Below, in pieces: positions 1 through 11,616 of a stretch of DNA of 64,000 nucleotides. Source of the DNA: Phascolomyces articulosus. Lineage: Eukaryota > Mucoromycota > Mucoromycetes > Mucorales > Lichtheimiaceae. The translations under genes and the position numbers were made by a program. Below the pieces are notes generated by a model. That model was given only the letters and a program-made list of their open reading frames with translations. It did no database searches and had not been told where the DNA came from. Each line of letters opens with the position of its first letter. Positions within the stretch are counted from its first letter, which is position 1. Where the stretch lies: contig JAIXMP010000039.1 in NCBI GenBank assembly GCA_025677815.1, positions 1 to 64,000 of the forward strand, given 5' to 3'.

Positions 1-2202
1 GTCAAAGAAACTCTTCATGAGCGCCGCCGAGAAGCCACCGATCATGGTACAACCTTCAGTATCCTTTTCAACAGGGATAGGAGCACCTGATTCATCAACA
101 TGGGCATAATAAGGGCGAGCTTGAGCCAAATTCCACCACACCAATTCAGGCATCTTGTACCCCGCTTCTTCATATTCTCGCTTGATTTGTTCATAGATGG
201 TTTCCCATTTTGAAATACCAAATCCTTCGTTGAACTCCATGTCCGAAAACACGAATAATCGCTTGACCATCTCTTCTTGCTTGAGATTGTTTTCCTTGGC
301 AATAGGCAACAACAAATCGAGGAATACGGATAAGAAGTTGGTCGAGTAACCCACAGGAGCAGAAAATACCTTGTTTACATTGTCAGTCAGCTTGCCACCC
401 ACATCGACATTGACCACAGTGGGATTATCGGTAAAGGTGATAACTGATCCATTGAATGGAGGAGCGGCCAACTCTGCAAGGACCAAGGATAAACCAACGG
501 CAGGCCAGACAGGAACAGGGCTACCACCATAATTACCGAACATGGAACCCGACAAGTCACAGACAGCGATCGAACTTCCAAGTGTTTCATTATCAGGACC
601 AGCATCATTCTTGATGGATTCGATCAAGGTCTTCCATTGAGCATTTGCCAATTCTCCATCCATGGCATAAATTTCCTGCAGAGCCTCAGCAGACATTTTC
701 TTCGCCAGTTTGTCTTGTTCACCTATAAAGACACCAGGGGTAGCTCGTCGTGCACGGATGGCCAATTCATGAGGTTGTAAAGTTGCACCACTGACTGATT
801 TTTTACCAAGGGCCACATCCTTCAAATACGTCACAAATTCGTCCTTAGCATGGGTATAGAACCGAGCGCTGTTGGCTTGCATACATTTGGATGGCACGTG
901 CGAGAAATCAATCTTTTTCCATTCTCTAGCAGACATTTTACATTCGGTCACGTCGAGCACTTGACGTAAAGGAGAAATGTAGGTTTTACGATACATCTCA
1001 CGAACCTTGTTGAGATAATGTTCGCGCGACTCGTCCTTTTCTTGGTAAGTGGTTGGAGGATACAACAACTCGGCAACGGAGGTGGCCATCAATGTATGCT
1101 TGTCATGGGAACGGCCAAGCGTGGGAGCCCATTTGGCGGCCAAACTAACACCTTCTGCCAATGAATACTTTTTCTTACTTCTAGACTTGCGATTCACCTC
1201 GACTTGTTCCAAATCGGCTTTTAACTGAGTGGCAAACAAACGAGCGACGGTAAAATGAAGGGCACGATAGCATGGATCTTCGTTCAGCAATCGGGTAACA
1301 CGAGCATGGCGTTCCGCTCTCTTTTGCATCTTTTCCGCTTGTTGCTTTTCCTTTTGCTCCTTTTGCTTCTTTTCGGTGGCTGCATTACGTTCCGCGCGCT
1401 TTTTTTCTTGTTCTTCTTCAGGCAATGTCTTGAGCTCCTTATAAAATTTTCTTGACAAGTGACGGTGGTCTTCATAACCAACCCAGGGACGCTTTTCTTG
1501 ATGAGGAATGTTAAGTGCCTTGAACTTGCCAATGAGATCACCCACGTTGGTTGGACCCTCCAACTCATTGCAAACGTAAATCTGACATATGTTGACAAGA
1601 TCTTTCCAGTAACCATGAGATTTCATATGCGTAGTGTTTTTCTTTTCTTCTTCATCTCCAGAAAGTATATCCCATTCTTCTTGGTCACCACCCTTCTTGT
1701 TCTTCTTTTTTTCGTTCACAGCAATCACACTATCTGTCAACAAGTGCAAGTTACGAATCGCCGTTTGGGGGTGGTTTAACATAAGCCAACCAAACACCGT
1801 GTAAAACTTGTTATTTTCACCTTTACCACGATGGAGAGAACGGACATGCCAGATGATATGTAATGTCACCTCAGGATCTTGAGCCCATGATTTTTCAAGT
1901 AACTGATGCACATGTTTAGTATCGTTCGATACACCAGCTTGATAATACAAATCCAAACAAGCATCTTCTGTAGACTTCAGAGCATTGGCGTTATTGGCAG
2001 TCTTTTGAATATTACCAATACGTTGCAAAGCATTCATAAACTTGTTGTCCTTGTCCTTATCCGAAGTTGAAGAAGGCGACGCGATCTTGAGATTATCGAG
2101 TGACACGGCTTCAGATAAACCAGCAACTTCAGCTTCCACAAGAGAAGCATCATGCAAAGCAGCGAAATAAGGCAAAGCAGCGTTGAATGTATGGAAAGAC
2201 AT
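1..2202 (-). CDS. DUF2828 (TROVE/vWA-like) protein, 3' end cut by window edge
   Basis: One uninterrupted frame of 734 codons starts at the ATG at 2202 (MSFHTFNAALPYFAALHDAS) and is still open at base 1, so the C-terminus lies outside the window. The N-terminal half is helical and contains a highly charged Lys/Glu/Gln-rich stretch near residues 230-290. The C-terminal half holds a von Willebrand A-like core: a MIDAS-like DLSGSMFG motif near residue 555, then VKRLFVFSDMEFNE and EAGYKMPELVWWNL. That order is the signature of the DUF2828 family found in fungi, plants and protists. The molecular role is not established for the family; a metal-dependent adhesion fold and RNA/RNP binding by analogy with TROVE proteins are inference. 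No intron is evident, unlike most neighbours. Upstream (2203-2280) is purine-rich. I am confident of the family and the start, and ignorant of the function. Confidence 0.85.
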   Translation of the reverse strand, partial: MSFHTFNAALPYFAALHDASLVEAEVAGLSEAVSLDNLKIASPSSTSDKDKDNKFMNALQRIGNIQKTANNANALKSTEDACLDLYYQAGVSNDTKHVHQLLEKSWAQDPEVTLHIIWHVRSLHRGKGENNKFYTVFGWLMLNHPQTAIRNLHLLTDSVIAVNEKKKNKKGGDQEEWDILSGDEEEKKNTTHMKSHGYWKDLVNICQIYVCNELEGPTNVGDLIGKFKALNIPHQEKRPWVGYEDHRHLSRKFYKELKTLPEEEQEKKRAERNAATEKKQKEQKEKQQAEKMQKRAERHARVTRLLNEDPCYRALHFTVARLFATQLKADLEQVEVNRKSRSKKKYSLAEGVSLAAKWAPTLGRSHDKHTLMATSVAELLYPPTTYQEKDESREHYLNKVREMYRKTYISPLRQVLDVTECKMSAREWKKIDFSHVPSKCMQANSARFYTHAKDEFVTYLKDVALGKKSVSGATLQPHELAIRARRATPGVFIGEQDKLAKKMSAEALQEIYAMDGELANAQWKTLIESIKNDAGPDNETLGSSIAVCDLSGSMFGNYGGSPVPVWPAVGLSLVLAELAAPPFNGSVITFTDNPTVVNVDVGGKLTDNVNKVFSAPVGYSTNFLSVFLDLLLPIAKENNLKQEEMVKRLFVFSDMEFNEGFGISKWETIYEQIKREYEEAGYKMPELVWWNLAQARPYYAHVDESGAPIPVEKDTEGCTMIGGFSAALMKSFFD

Positions 2203-3193
2203 AATTAAAAGAAGTTAAAGTAACCCAAGAAAAAGAAGAAGAAGAAGTGGTCGGGTTTAAAGAAGAAGAATTAGGAAAAAAGGATTTTTATATGCACAAC
2301 TGCAGGTGATTAAACATTGCATACAAACGCGCGGAACTCTGTTTTTTTTAATGACAGAAAAATGCTGCGGTTATTATAAACACTGCGGAACTTATTACCT
2401 TTTAGGTAGGTTCATCCTTGTTTTTCTTTTCCATTGATTGCTGCGAAGTGTATTCTCATGTACTATACTATTCGCATATTAATGTGTCGCAGTAACAAAG
2501 AAGTTTAATTTGACATGAGATGATCCATGAAGATGGATGAATGAGTATATTTATTGGTTAATGTACAAATCCAACCTTTATAGAAAAAAAGTTTTCTTTT
2601 TGTGTTACATTCAGTGGTTTCGTACTCTCTCTCTCGTTACTGGTAATTATGGCTGTGTGTGGTCGATTGACTATTTTAGGTTAAGCCATTTTTTCGCTTA
2701 GCATTTTAGTTTGTTTATTTATGATGATGAGGCGTCCAGTCATTGTTTATTGTATAACATATAAATTAACCAAGATAGAGAAAGGGGGATTGTCAATGAT
2801 GATGATGATATATATATACTTAGACAAATGTGTGTTATGTGATACTAGTTATTCTTGCTACTAGGAATGCATTTTTACGATTCTGCATGAAATTTCATTC
2901 TCGGAGTCAGTACATTCTATTGTGGATCAAGATCAAGGAAATGATAATTCGTCTCTCTGTTTCTCATATAAAAAACCAGTCTATACTTGCCAAGCTTGAA
3001 CACAATCAAAAATCAGAAAAAAAAAACAAGGACAAAAAAATTCATGGTTAGACAAGAAGATAGATTTTTAGGCTTTTCTCTCTATTTTGTAAGTGAGTAA
3101 AAGAAAGAAGGGAAGAAAAACTGTTTCTTCCTTTTCGCCACTACTTCTCACACATAACTTTTTTTCCTTCTTATTTTTTATAAATAATACAGG
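2203..3193. other. Intergenic spacer, no gene recognised
   Basis: This spacer lies between the DUF2828 gene (leftward) and the UPF0658 gene (rightward), so both promoters should be here. It is AT-rich. A 73-codon plus-strand frame at 2830-3051 has lysine-rich, low-complexity content and resembles nothing I know. A TATA-like run occurs near 2810-2820. Further upstream exons of the UPF0658 gene could lie here, because the sequence just before its proposed ATG (TTATAAATAATACAG) would also serve as a 3' splice site. Confidence 0.5.
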
Positions 3194-5101
3194 ATGCACT
3201 TATGTAGTCCAGTGGTAAATATACTCCATTTTTTTTATACTGTTGTAGATATATCTTTAATAATAATAAGGGATATGATCATAATAGCTAATAATTAAAA
3301 TATTTATTTTATAGCGTCAAAGATTGTTGGAATCAAGATGGTCAAAATGGTTTATTGCACTTGCCTTGATGCAGGTCATTGTCACCATTCCCATTCTTAT
3401 AGTAACGCTTGTTAAAGTTGAAACAAGTTTAACTATGCAAGAGCCGCAAACAGATATTAAAGAGTATTTAAGAGATAAAGTGGTTCGTGTTCGAATTGAA
3501 AATATCTGGTTTATTATCTATGAACTTTGGAAGCTTTGGCTTGTGATTGATGGGGTAAATATATGGCTATAGCAAGCTCTCACGTGAGACAGCATGATGA
3601 TCATGATGAAGATGATGTATGATTTTTTTTAATTTTCTAATTTGCATTATAGATTTTACAAGCAAATTCATTGACAGTAATTGCCTCAGCTGCATTTACA
3701 TGCTTTTCAGGTGCATTGGGTATTATGGTAAGAAACCTTTTAAACTGAATATTATATATTTATATTGTTTTTCATGATTTTTAATAACTCTATATATATG
3801 TAGCAAATCATCGAATCCGTCAAATGGGATAATTCAATAGCTGTCAATTTGTATTTACAAATTGCCATGACATCAGCTGTTTGGATCATTGCTATACCAA
3901 CATCTTTTGTAGCATTTATGCTATTTAAAGATTATGGATGGAATTTAGTCGAACGAATTGGTCCAGATCTAAATTTACAAAGTGTGTTTTTTTTGAAAGT
4001 AAAATACCAAAGGGAATCTATTACTAAGCTAAAAAAATGCTTTTTTAGATATGTATTATACGGTACAATGCTTTACATTGATGATTAAGATTGACATTTT
4101 CTTTGAAGTGTTATTATTGGTATTTTATGCAGTATGTGCCAATATGAATAAATCGCTTTGGGGTGCTGCTACAGCTTTAGCAATTCTTTCTTTAATTTCT
4201 TTGTTTGTGGGGAGAAAAGCAGTAAGTTATATTAAAAAATAAATATACATCATAAAAGAAAATGAAGTTAATATAGGTTGTTATAATAGATTGCAGATGA
4301 GAAACATTGGATGATGTCTTTATTTTCTTTATTCCAAGGCGCCATTATTTTCGTCAATTTAGCTGTCATGGTGGTAGTTACTGATCCTACTGACGTATGG
4401 TATACTTTGTCAATCTATGGTAAATATATAAATATGTCATTTTTTTTCTCACTCATTTATAAATATAACAATATTATATTAACCTACAATGTTTAATAGC
4501 TTGTGCTTCTATCGTCATTGTTATAGTAAGTCATGTTTATAAATAATAGGAATGTATCAAGTAGAAAATTTTGATTTATTTTTGCAATAGTTTACACTTT
4601 ACATGGCTGTTCGATGTCAACGAAATTTTGGTCGTGGATTACAACCTCATGGTAAGTGAAAATCAGAGAAGGGTCATAAGAGTTGTTATCGGTATGATGA
4701 ATAACGAATTGATTTTTAAAATATAAATATACACTTAAAAAGTCAACTGGTCGTTATATCGTAAACCATCCAAAACGTCTTCAACAACCGCTACTGGTGA
4801 TCATAATCAACAGCAACAACGTCATGGTAATCATCATCATCGTAACAACAGACCACGACAGCAACATAATAGTAACGATCATTCTATATCCATGCCACCA
4901 CCCGCTCCGCCACCTCACCATAATGATCATAACAACAATTATAACCCTCTACGTCAAAATTTACTTGATAATAATAATAGTAATAATAATAATGGTAATA
5001 ATGAGGATGACCCTCCCATCAGCAGTACCACAAGTTCAACACAGGTACCACCTTCGATATTCACCGAATATTACCGTTTGAATGATCAATCCAAACGATG
5101 A
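3194..5101 (+). CDS. UPF0658-type Golgi multi-pass membrane protein
   Basis: The gene is split by about eight short introns; coding blocks lie near 3194-3214, 3315-3554, 3654-3729, 3804-3981, 4049-4220, 4294-4421, 4499-4526, 4591-4651 and 4742-5101. The joined product is about 420 residues with roughly seven hydrophobic segments, starting after SRWSKWFIALALMQ. The block around GPDLNLQ-MYYTVQCFTLMIKIDIFF matches the fungal UPF0658 family (Golgi apparatus membrane proteins of unknown function, known from S. pombe). The last exon encodes a soluble tail rich in Asn, His, Gln and Pro with an Asn run near 4965-5005, ending YYRLNDQSKR. The first exon is only seven codons and its start is uncertain: the gene may begin further upstream. 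Family assignment is from memory of the motif; transport or trafficking roles are not claimed. Confidence 0.7.
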
Positions 5102-5332
5102 TACCATTTTCACTCTTCAGTTTTTTTTGTTTCCTTTCTTCTTTCTCCTCCTATTCTCTTTTACCTTCGAATTTGTATACTATATCCCTTACCAATCTCT
5201 CTTTTTTTTGCGTCGCCAAAACATAATTGTACAGTTTTTTTTCTTTCTTCTTTACTTTAACTCTTTCTTTATTCACAAACAACAACTATACTATTTATTT
5301 ATATTATTGTTATTATACTATTATTATTCTTA

Positions 5333-6120
5333 TTACAAGTTTTCTTTTTTGTCTTGATCTACAATAACAACATCATCACTACTACTACTTCGTCGTACAT
5401 ATAGTAAAAATTCATATTCCAATTCATCACATATTTGTTTTCCTTTTGGTACAGGTTGTTGTACAAATGCTTCCAATTCTTGATGACTTGCTTGAGCAAA
5501 CAGTGAAATGTTTACTGGGGGCATAAATGAATCACAAACCACTTTTTCTTTTGGATCATGAATACGAGTCAGCAAGACATGGGTACATAAATCCATAGCT
5601 TGTTCATAGATTTGTCCACCACCTAATACAAAAACACGTCCTTGAGTTTCTTTCATCAAAGTGTTGGCTTGCTCTAATGCCTCATGAACAGATGTGGCTA
5701 AACTTGTATGTGGATAGGGTGCCATTCTATAAATAGCAATAACAATGACGATACAGGTTAGTTTTCCCCCTCTGTCTGTTGTTATTCTGCTTTGTTTCTA
5801 TATAATAAAGAAAATAACTAGAATTACTTGTAAGAAGGATTACGAGAAATGACAATATTGAATCGATTTGGCATTGGACCATTTTTCATTGGAATAGATT
5901 CCCACGATAATCTTCCCATGATAACTGCATTATGCCATGGTCGATCATTAGAGATGGTTTTTGTTGCTGCTGTATCGTTATAATAAGCTTTGGAAGTGAT
6001 TTGTTCAAGGTATTCGCTATCTACTGGAATTTTCCATGGTAAATCTTGTTCTTTACCAATACCCCATGTAGTAGCAATAGCTGCGGCCATCAATACGATC
6101 GATGTATCACCAACTGTCAT
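5333..6120 (-). CDS. DFR1: Dihydrofolate reductase
   Basis: The enzyme reduces dihydrofolate to tetrahydrofolate with NADPH, for thymidylate, purine and methionine synthesis. Two exons, 5828-6120 and 5333-5726, are joined by a 101-nt intron (GTAATT...ATAG) that splits the Lys codon in NPSYK-MAPYP; the product is 228 residues. Visible DHFR landmarks are the N-terminal VLMAAAIATTWGIGKEQDLP substrate loop, PWHNAVIMGRLSWESIP (the MGRxTWESIP nucleotide site), RFNIVISRNP and GRVFVLGGGQIYEQAM (GGG-x-IY motif). Length is normal for a fungal monofunctional DHFR, and no thymidylate synthase fusion is present. The tail is longer than in bacterial enzymes and ends in a Ser/Asp-rich segment. The start is the first in-frame ATG, directly before the conserved strand. 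The gene points away from the 400-bp spacer at 6121-6521. Confidence 0.93.
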
Positions 6121-6521
6121 TTTTTATTTTACTTGATGTTTTTCAGGAACAGTTGGAAAAGGAAAGTACTTGTGTCGGACTCGAGTCAAGTTACGCTTCA
6201 TGATAATTTTTTTTTATCTATTCATGACAACAAATAACGGTTATATATAGATGCAATCTGATTTGTGTTTTTATTTATTTACTATGTTTGATTGTGTGAG
6301 TGTTGTGAAGTGAGTGGGTGTGCAATTGTTGTTGTGTGTATATAATATTTTGTTGATACGTGCAATGAAAAAAACAAAGTGAAAGGGTAAAAAAAACGTA
6401 TAATAATGGAGAAAGTTTGACATTGAGTGTGTGGAGAAAAAGGAGGGAAAAAGACGTGAATTGTATGAAGAAATAAAGAAAGTCAAAGAGAGAGTTATTT
6501 TTTTTTTAAAAAAGTATTTAA
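6121..6521. other. Spacer between Ariadne 3' end and DHFR 5' end
   Basis: The two flanking minus-strand genes are about 400 bp apart, so this stretch should carry the Ariadne 3' UTR and the DHFR promoter. It is AT-rich with TG/GT-rich runs near 6293-6345. A minus-strand frame of 88 codons at 6271-6537 is dominated by Phe/Ser/Tyr and is best read as low-complexity UTR. Confidence 0.5.
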
Positions 6522-8777
6522 TTACATAAAGTTCCATCGACCATCCAATAAACCCTTGGCAGTATCTTCAAGAAGAATTTCTCTTCGTTGCTTAACATAA
6601 ACTGATTTGTCTAAAACGTTTTGTCGCAATTGTGCAATCTTTTCACGTTCTAAAGGTTTTTCTAACAGTTCTGAAAGGTGCTCTGTGGCCATTTCCAAGT
6701 CACGTTGATTATCTTCAAAGATAGCTGTTTCATTGCTCTTGGCCAAATAAAAGGCAAATGCATAAGTCCATTTCAATGTCATACGGCATTGAACTGTGAC
6801 ATCTACAGCCTTTTTCAGGAATTGTACTTCAATCCATGATAAGTCACTGGTCTTTTGCATTTCTTCCATTTTCTTTTCTGTCTTGAGATACAAGTCTTGA
6901 TCTAATCGAGCTGATTGTTCATGGTTTGCATAACGGTTATAGTACTATATATACGTAAAACAAATAAGTGGATCAGTTTTTTTTCTTATCTTATCAAATA
7001 CTTTTCGTATTGTATATAAAAAAAGAAATAGAAGGAATAGAGGACACTTACATGAAGGTATCTTTCCAAGCTTACACGGGATTGAGTTTGACTCTCTCGA
7101 GCATCAGCACTACTCTTTTCATCATATCGATTACAATTATACCATGAAGTACCATGTTCTGACCATGGTCCCATACAGACCCAACAAAATTCATGACGGC
7201 ATTTTCGGCAAGTCATATGGTTACAACCACCATTCTTTTCAATCGTTGATTGACAACGGGGACATTCTTTAGTGTGTGCTGAAATCCAATTTGCTGTTTC
7301 AGAATCATCTTCACATTTCTTGAGCCACTTTTTGACAATGGCACAAATTGCAGGCTATATTGATATTTTAAATGGAAGATTAATCATCTAAATATTATTT
7401 TAAGGAGATAATAAAAAAAGGGGAGAGAAGGGAGAGGGGGGGGAAATGAGCAAGAGAGAGGGGATATAGCAATAACTATTTCCCATACACAATTCCCCTT
7501 TTCTCCCACTCACAATGGTGGAAATAAAATAATAATAATAGTAATAAAATAATAATCTTACCTGATGATCAGCAACACCACAGCCAAAACAAAATTTATA
7601 ATTACATTGACATTGGACAGTAGGAACAATTGAAGTCAGGGAGGTACTTGGTATATGACATTCAATTGCATATTCACAATCTGGAGCAGGGCACCATCGC
7701 AAATAATCATTATCATCGACAAAGGTACGGTTCAGTAAAGTACGATATTTCTCATTGGTTTGAGGATCTACTAATCCTTCTACAGTCTTTTCATCCACAA
7801 TCACATTACACTTGTCCTGAGGACATTCGATCCGTCTTGATTCACCTTCCTCTCGGATTTTTTGGCGGAGATAATGTTCATAACAGCCTCTACAGAACCG
7901 ATGACCACATGCCACACATACAGTTTCCATCTCTGGATCATCATCACAACAAATATCACACATAAATGGTTGCTCTGGTAAATCTTTAGCCAACACTGTA
8001 ATCTTGCTATTGGTCTGTTGTTGAGAAGATACACCAGCATCTTTTAAAATCTTTTCTGGTAAATCCATGTATCGTTCAAATAACTTTTCCTTGTTCCATC
8101 GAAAATATCGTAGTAATGTAGCTGAATCTTCATTCGAAAGGCCTAACAATGACACAAACAACAAGAGGGAAAAATAAAGATTAATACAAGTTAAAATAAT
8201 AATTGTTATATCAACATATAACAATGGAACAAAAAAAAGCAATTTGAAATAATCCAAAAACATATAAAATGCCCCTAAAATGGATTATTATTATTTACCT
8301 AGAATTGTTGATACTTGGTCAATTTCCTTGTCTTGCATACGCATGAGGTTATTTGTGCTTTGTACACTAAATTCCACTTCATAAGCTTTCATTTGTGGTT
8401 TGTCAGAAAAAGCTCCATCAAATGCCATGTCATTTTCTACATAGTTTTCGTCATTGTCTAATAAGTATTTATGGTTTTTTTGTTGGAATATATTGTAAAC
8501 TTTTCCATTATAAAATAATATTCATTGTGTTGTAAAAAGAAAATATTTAAATTTACCTGAATCGCCTACGGAACTGGCGGATTCTGCAATGTCCAAGTCA
8601 CTATCCTCATCCATAGTATCCTCTGCATCGAGCTATATAATGAGGAAAATGAGAATCATTATTAATGAAGACAAAAACCTTAGTAAGCAAAAAGTTGTAA
8701 TAAAGAAACAGTGTTGTTAATTTTCTTTTTTCTTTTTTTACCATGAAATTATCGTCGAAATCACTATCAGAAGCCAT
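6522..8777 (-). CDS. Ariadne-type RBR E3 ubiquitin ligase
   Basis: A RING-between-RING ligase takes ubiquitin from E2 onto a catalytic cysteine in RING2 and then onto substrate. The multi-exon minus-strand gene starts at the ATG at 8777 ([11 protein letters not shown]) with an acidic N-terminus. RING1 is visible as [12 protein letters not shown] with [14 protein letters not shown]. The IBR follows with [16 protein letters not shown] and [13 protein letters not shown]2 reads [20 protein letters not shown] then FCWVCMGPW; the Cys in GGCNHMTC is the expected catalytic residue. The C-terminus has a helical Ariadne domain ([20 protein letters not shown] through LDGRWNFM), which in ARIH1 is autoinhibitory and separates this from parkin-like RBRs. 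Introns interrupt the acidic N-terminus, the IBR-RING2 junction and the start of the Ariadne domain. About 500 residues, normal for the family. It probably acts with neddylated cullin-RING ligases (known for ARIH1; inferred here). Confidence 0.93.
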
Positions 8778-9785
8778 TGACTTGTTACAAAATGTGTATA
8801 ATAAAAAAAGAAGAAAAAGGTGTAGAAAAAGGAAAAGAAGAAGAAAAAGGGGTTTTTGTATGTGCTTGCTAAAAAAGAAACAATCGTTGAGCAACCAACT
8901 GTACAGTGGTCACTACTAAGAAGCTGCGGCTGGCGGACAATCCGTTTTTGGTAATAGCACATTAGCATTTCATGCACTTTTTCTTACAAGTTCTTTGTTC
9001 AAATGGATTTATCATTATTCGTTCTAGCGCAATAATCTTTGATTATAAAATTGTATTATATTTCAACATAAATCAATCTATTAAAATTCTTCTAATATGA
9101 ATGAAAAGATGGTTTGCTGCGTAAAAATGATCAATAAAAGTGGGCTTTGTTGATGATGATACATCTTCATTATCTTACAACAAAAATTATTGCTGCGACA
9201 TGAAAAAAAAAGCACAGCCCACCATCATCCACTATTTTTTTCTCATCACAATGTGTCATAACAACTTTTTGTAGTACAGTACATATTCAAAAAAATTATA
9301 GAAAACACCTACTACTAATATTACGAAACTTAATATGCCTGTAATCGTTTTTTTTTACCATGTAGTTCACTATCTTGGATTGTTCATTATTTATTAATAA
9401 AAGAAATGCCAAGATTGTACCTTGATATTCAATTCTTATTCATGCAGCCTGCAAGGAAAAAACTTTGTTCCTCTCAAATTTAGTAATTGAGTATACGGAC
9501 AGCACTTTCCCTTCTTTTAGTAACGCATATATATCTACTATACTCCTTTTCACGCAACTTTTAAGTATAATATATTTATGATAGATATACCCAGGTAGCC
9601 AATTCTTTTTTCATAATTCGTAACCATTACAACTAAACACGCTGTCAAATGCCGTTTTTCATGGTAACAGCAAACTTCCCCATTTTATTTATGTTGGGAA
9701 TACCATACACTGCTACATATTTATTGCTGTTTCTTTAGCAAAACAAATATATTTTTGCACAACATCAAGAAAACAAAAACAACAA
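8778..9785. other. AT-rich intergenic spacer
   Basis: This 1-kb spacer should contain the Ariadne promoter and the aminotransferase 3' UTR; both genes read leftward. It is AT-rich with many A and T runs and no coding-like frame beyond two Phe-rich frames at 8607-8977 that overlap the first Ariadne exon. No tRNA or hairpin worth naming was seen. Confidence 0.5.
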
Positions 9786-11399
9786 TTATATATTTTTAAT
9801 TGCGGCTTCAACACTAGCAACCATTCGTTCCACTGCCAAATCGGTTTCTTCTTTGGTAATGTTCAAAGGTGGAATCAAACGTAAAGTTTCATAAATAGAT
9901 GTTGTCAATATCAATGTTTTCAATTGGAATGCTTCTTTTGCCACTTGAGAAGCAAATCCAGAGGGTACATTGAAAAATTCAACACCGATCATTAAACCTA
10001 AACCACGGATATCAACGTCAATCGTACTATCATCACCCTTCGTGTTATTCTTATTTTTTTCTGATAATACCCGATTCAATCCTGTTCGAAGACCAGCAAA
10101 GAATTGTTCTGAACGTGCTTGACAGTTTTCCAAGAGTTTCTCTTCATCAAATACATCCAAGGTTGCCATGGCAGCTGCACAAGCCACAGCATTACCGGCA
10201 TAAGTGCCACCCATGGATCCTGGAGGTTGAAGGTCCATCAATTCTTTACGTGACACAATGGCAGAGAGTGGATATCCTGATGCAATGCCTTTAGCCATCA
10301 CCATAATATCGGGTGTTACATTAAAATGTTCAATTGCAAACATTTTTCCAGTACGACCATAACCACTTTGAACTTCATCTGCTATTAATAGAATGCCATT
10401 CTTGTTACAAATTTCACGTAGACCTTGCATAAATTCTTTTCAAATATGCAAAGAGATATGTGTCAGCAAAAATGTATCATGGTTTTGTGTGATGATAGTA
10501 ATAATTGTATATCTAGTAGAAAATATTTACGTTTGGGTGGAGCAACATAACCACCTTCACCTTGCACTGGTTCAATAATCATTGCTGCCGTATCCTTGGG
10601 AGCCGTTTGTTGCTTTAATACAAGTTCCACTCCACGTAAGGCTTCTTGTGCACACCAATCTTCATTGAATTTAACAGGGTCTGCTTTATGAGCACTCCAT
10701 TGCTTGATGTAGGGAAAAGGAGCAACAACGATGCCTGGCATTAAAGGTGCAAATCCAGCACTATAAATTGTTTTGGAAGTCGTCATGGCCATTGTACCAA
10801 ATGTTCTTCCATGGTAAGAACCCTGAAACACAATCACATTTTGTCGTTTGGTCGCATGACGCGCTAATTTGATTGCAGCCTAAAAAAACTGTGTCAAAAG
10901 CAAAGCTCGTTTTGATTTCTATCACCAGTATTATTATCTTATAAATATATAACTCACTTCTACAGCTTCAGATCCAGAATTCCAAAAGAAAAATGTATCC
11001 AAAGAGGGAGATGGCATATATGTTCTTAATCTTTCAGTTAATCGTATCATGGGTTCATGAAACGCGATATTGACTTGGACATGAGATACTTGGGCTGCTT
11101 GTTCTTGTACAGCTTTGACAACGGTTGGATGAGCATGTCCTTTATTATTATTAAACATATGAGTAAAAAATAAACATCTTGTATACTTGATGCAATATAT
11201 AAACAAGGTCAATATTCAATTTTTTTTTAAAAAAAGTACCAGTATTTACGACCCCAATGCCAGTTGTCAAATCAAAGTATTTTTCACCATCCACGGTATA
11301 AACATAAGCACCTTTGGCTCTGTTTATCACTAGTTCAGTGCTTCGACTAATACCTTTAGAAATATGTGCTTTGCCATATTGAACAAGTGAAGCAGACAT
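9786..11399 (-). CDS. PLP-dependent class III aminotransferase, GABA transaminase-like
   Basis: Fold-type I PLP enzyme, most likely 4-aminobutyrate (or a related omega-amino acid) transaminase. Four exons, start ATG at 11399 (MSASLVQYGKAHISKGISRS). Seen in order: KYFDLTTGIGVVNTG; HAHPTVVKAVQEQAAQVSH; FFFWNSGSEAVEAAIKLARH (phosphate-binding NSGSEA); GSYHGRTFGTMAMTTSK; IIEPVQGEGGYVAPPK; GILLIADEVQSGYGRTGKMF (Asp binding the pyridine N); and DIMVMAKGIASGYPLSAIV, whose Lys should form the Schiff base. About 450 residues. The motif set is closer to bacterial GabT-like and other class III enzymes than to the yeast UGA1 type, so the exact substrate is uncertain; acetylornithine or beta-alanine are alternatives. 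A Lys/Asn-rich insert (SEKNKNNTKGDD) sits near 10025-10070. The 5' end faces the eIF3h gene across 217 bp. Confidence 0.85.
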
Positions 11400-11616
11400 A
11401 TTGTAAAGTAGAAAAAAAACCGAGGGGGAAAAAAAAGAGGAAGTTTTAATTGATGCAACATGAAAATAGAGAATCTTACATTTATATGTAAAACATCCGT
11501 GCTTTCCATATATGGAAATCAGGCGTCACAGTATGGAGCAAGCCATTCGATTTGCTTAAGAAAAAAAAATTCGTGTTTTCAGGTGAAATCTTATAAGCTT
11601 TTATCATATTTTCATA
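11400..11616. promoter_or_regulatory. Shared divergent promoter, aminotransferase / eIF3h
   Basis: Only 217 bp separate the two divergent start codons, so both promoters must sit here or overlap the first exons. The aminotransferase side has purine runs (11409-11443). A near-palindromic TTTCCATATATGGAAA lies at 11504-11519. No canonical TATA box position can be fixed. Assignment is by position only. Confidence 0.45.

Noticed and set aside
42..608. Two minus-strand frames of 73-86 codons at the left edge
   Set aside because: They are out-of-frame shadows of the DUF2828 gene, which runs open from 2202 to base 1.
5082..5357. 91-codon hydrophobic plus-strand frame
   Set aside because: Phe/Tyr/Leu low complexity from T-rich 3' flank between convergent genes; overlaps the ends of two real genes.
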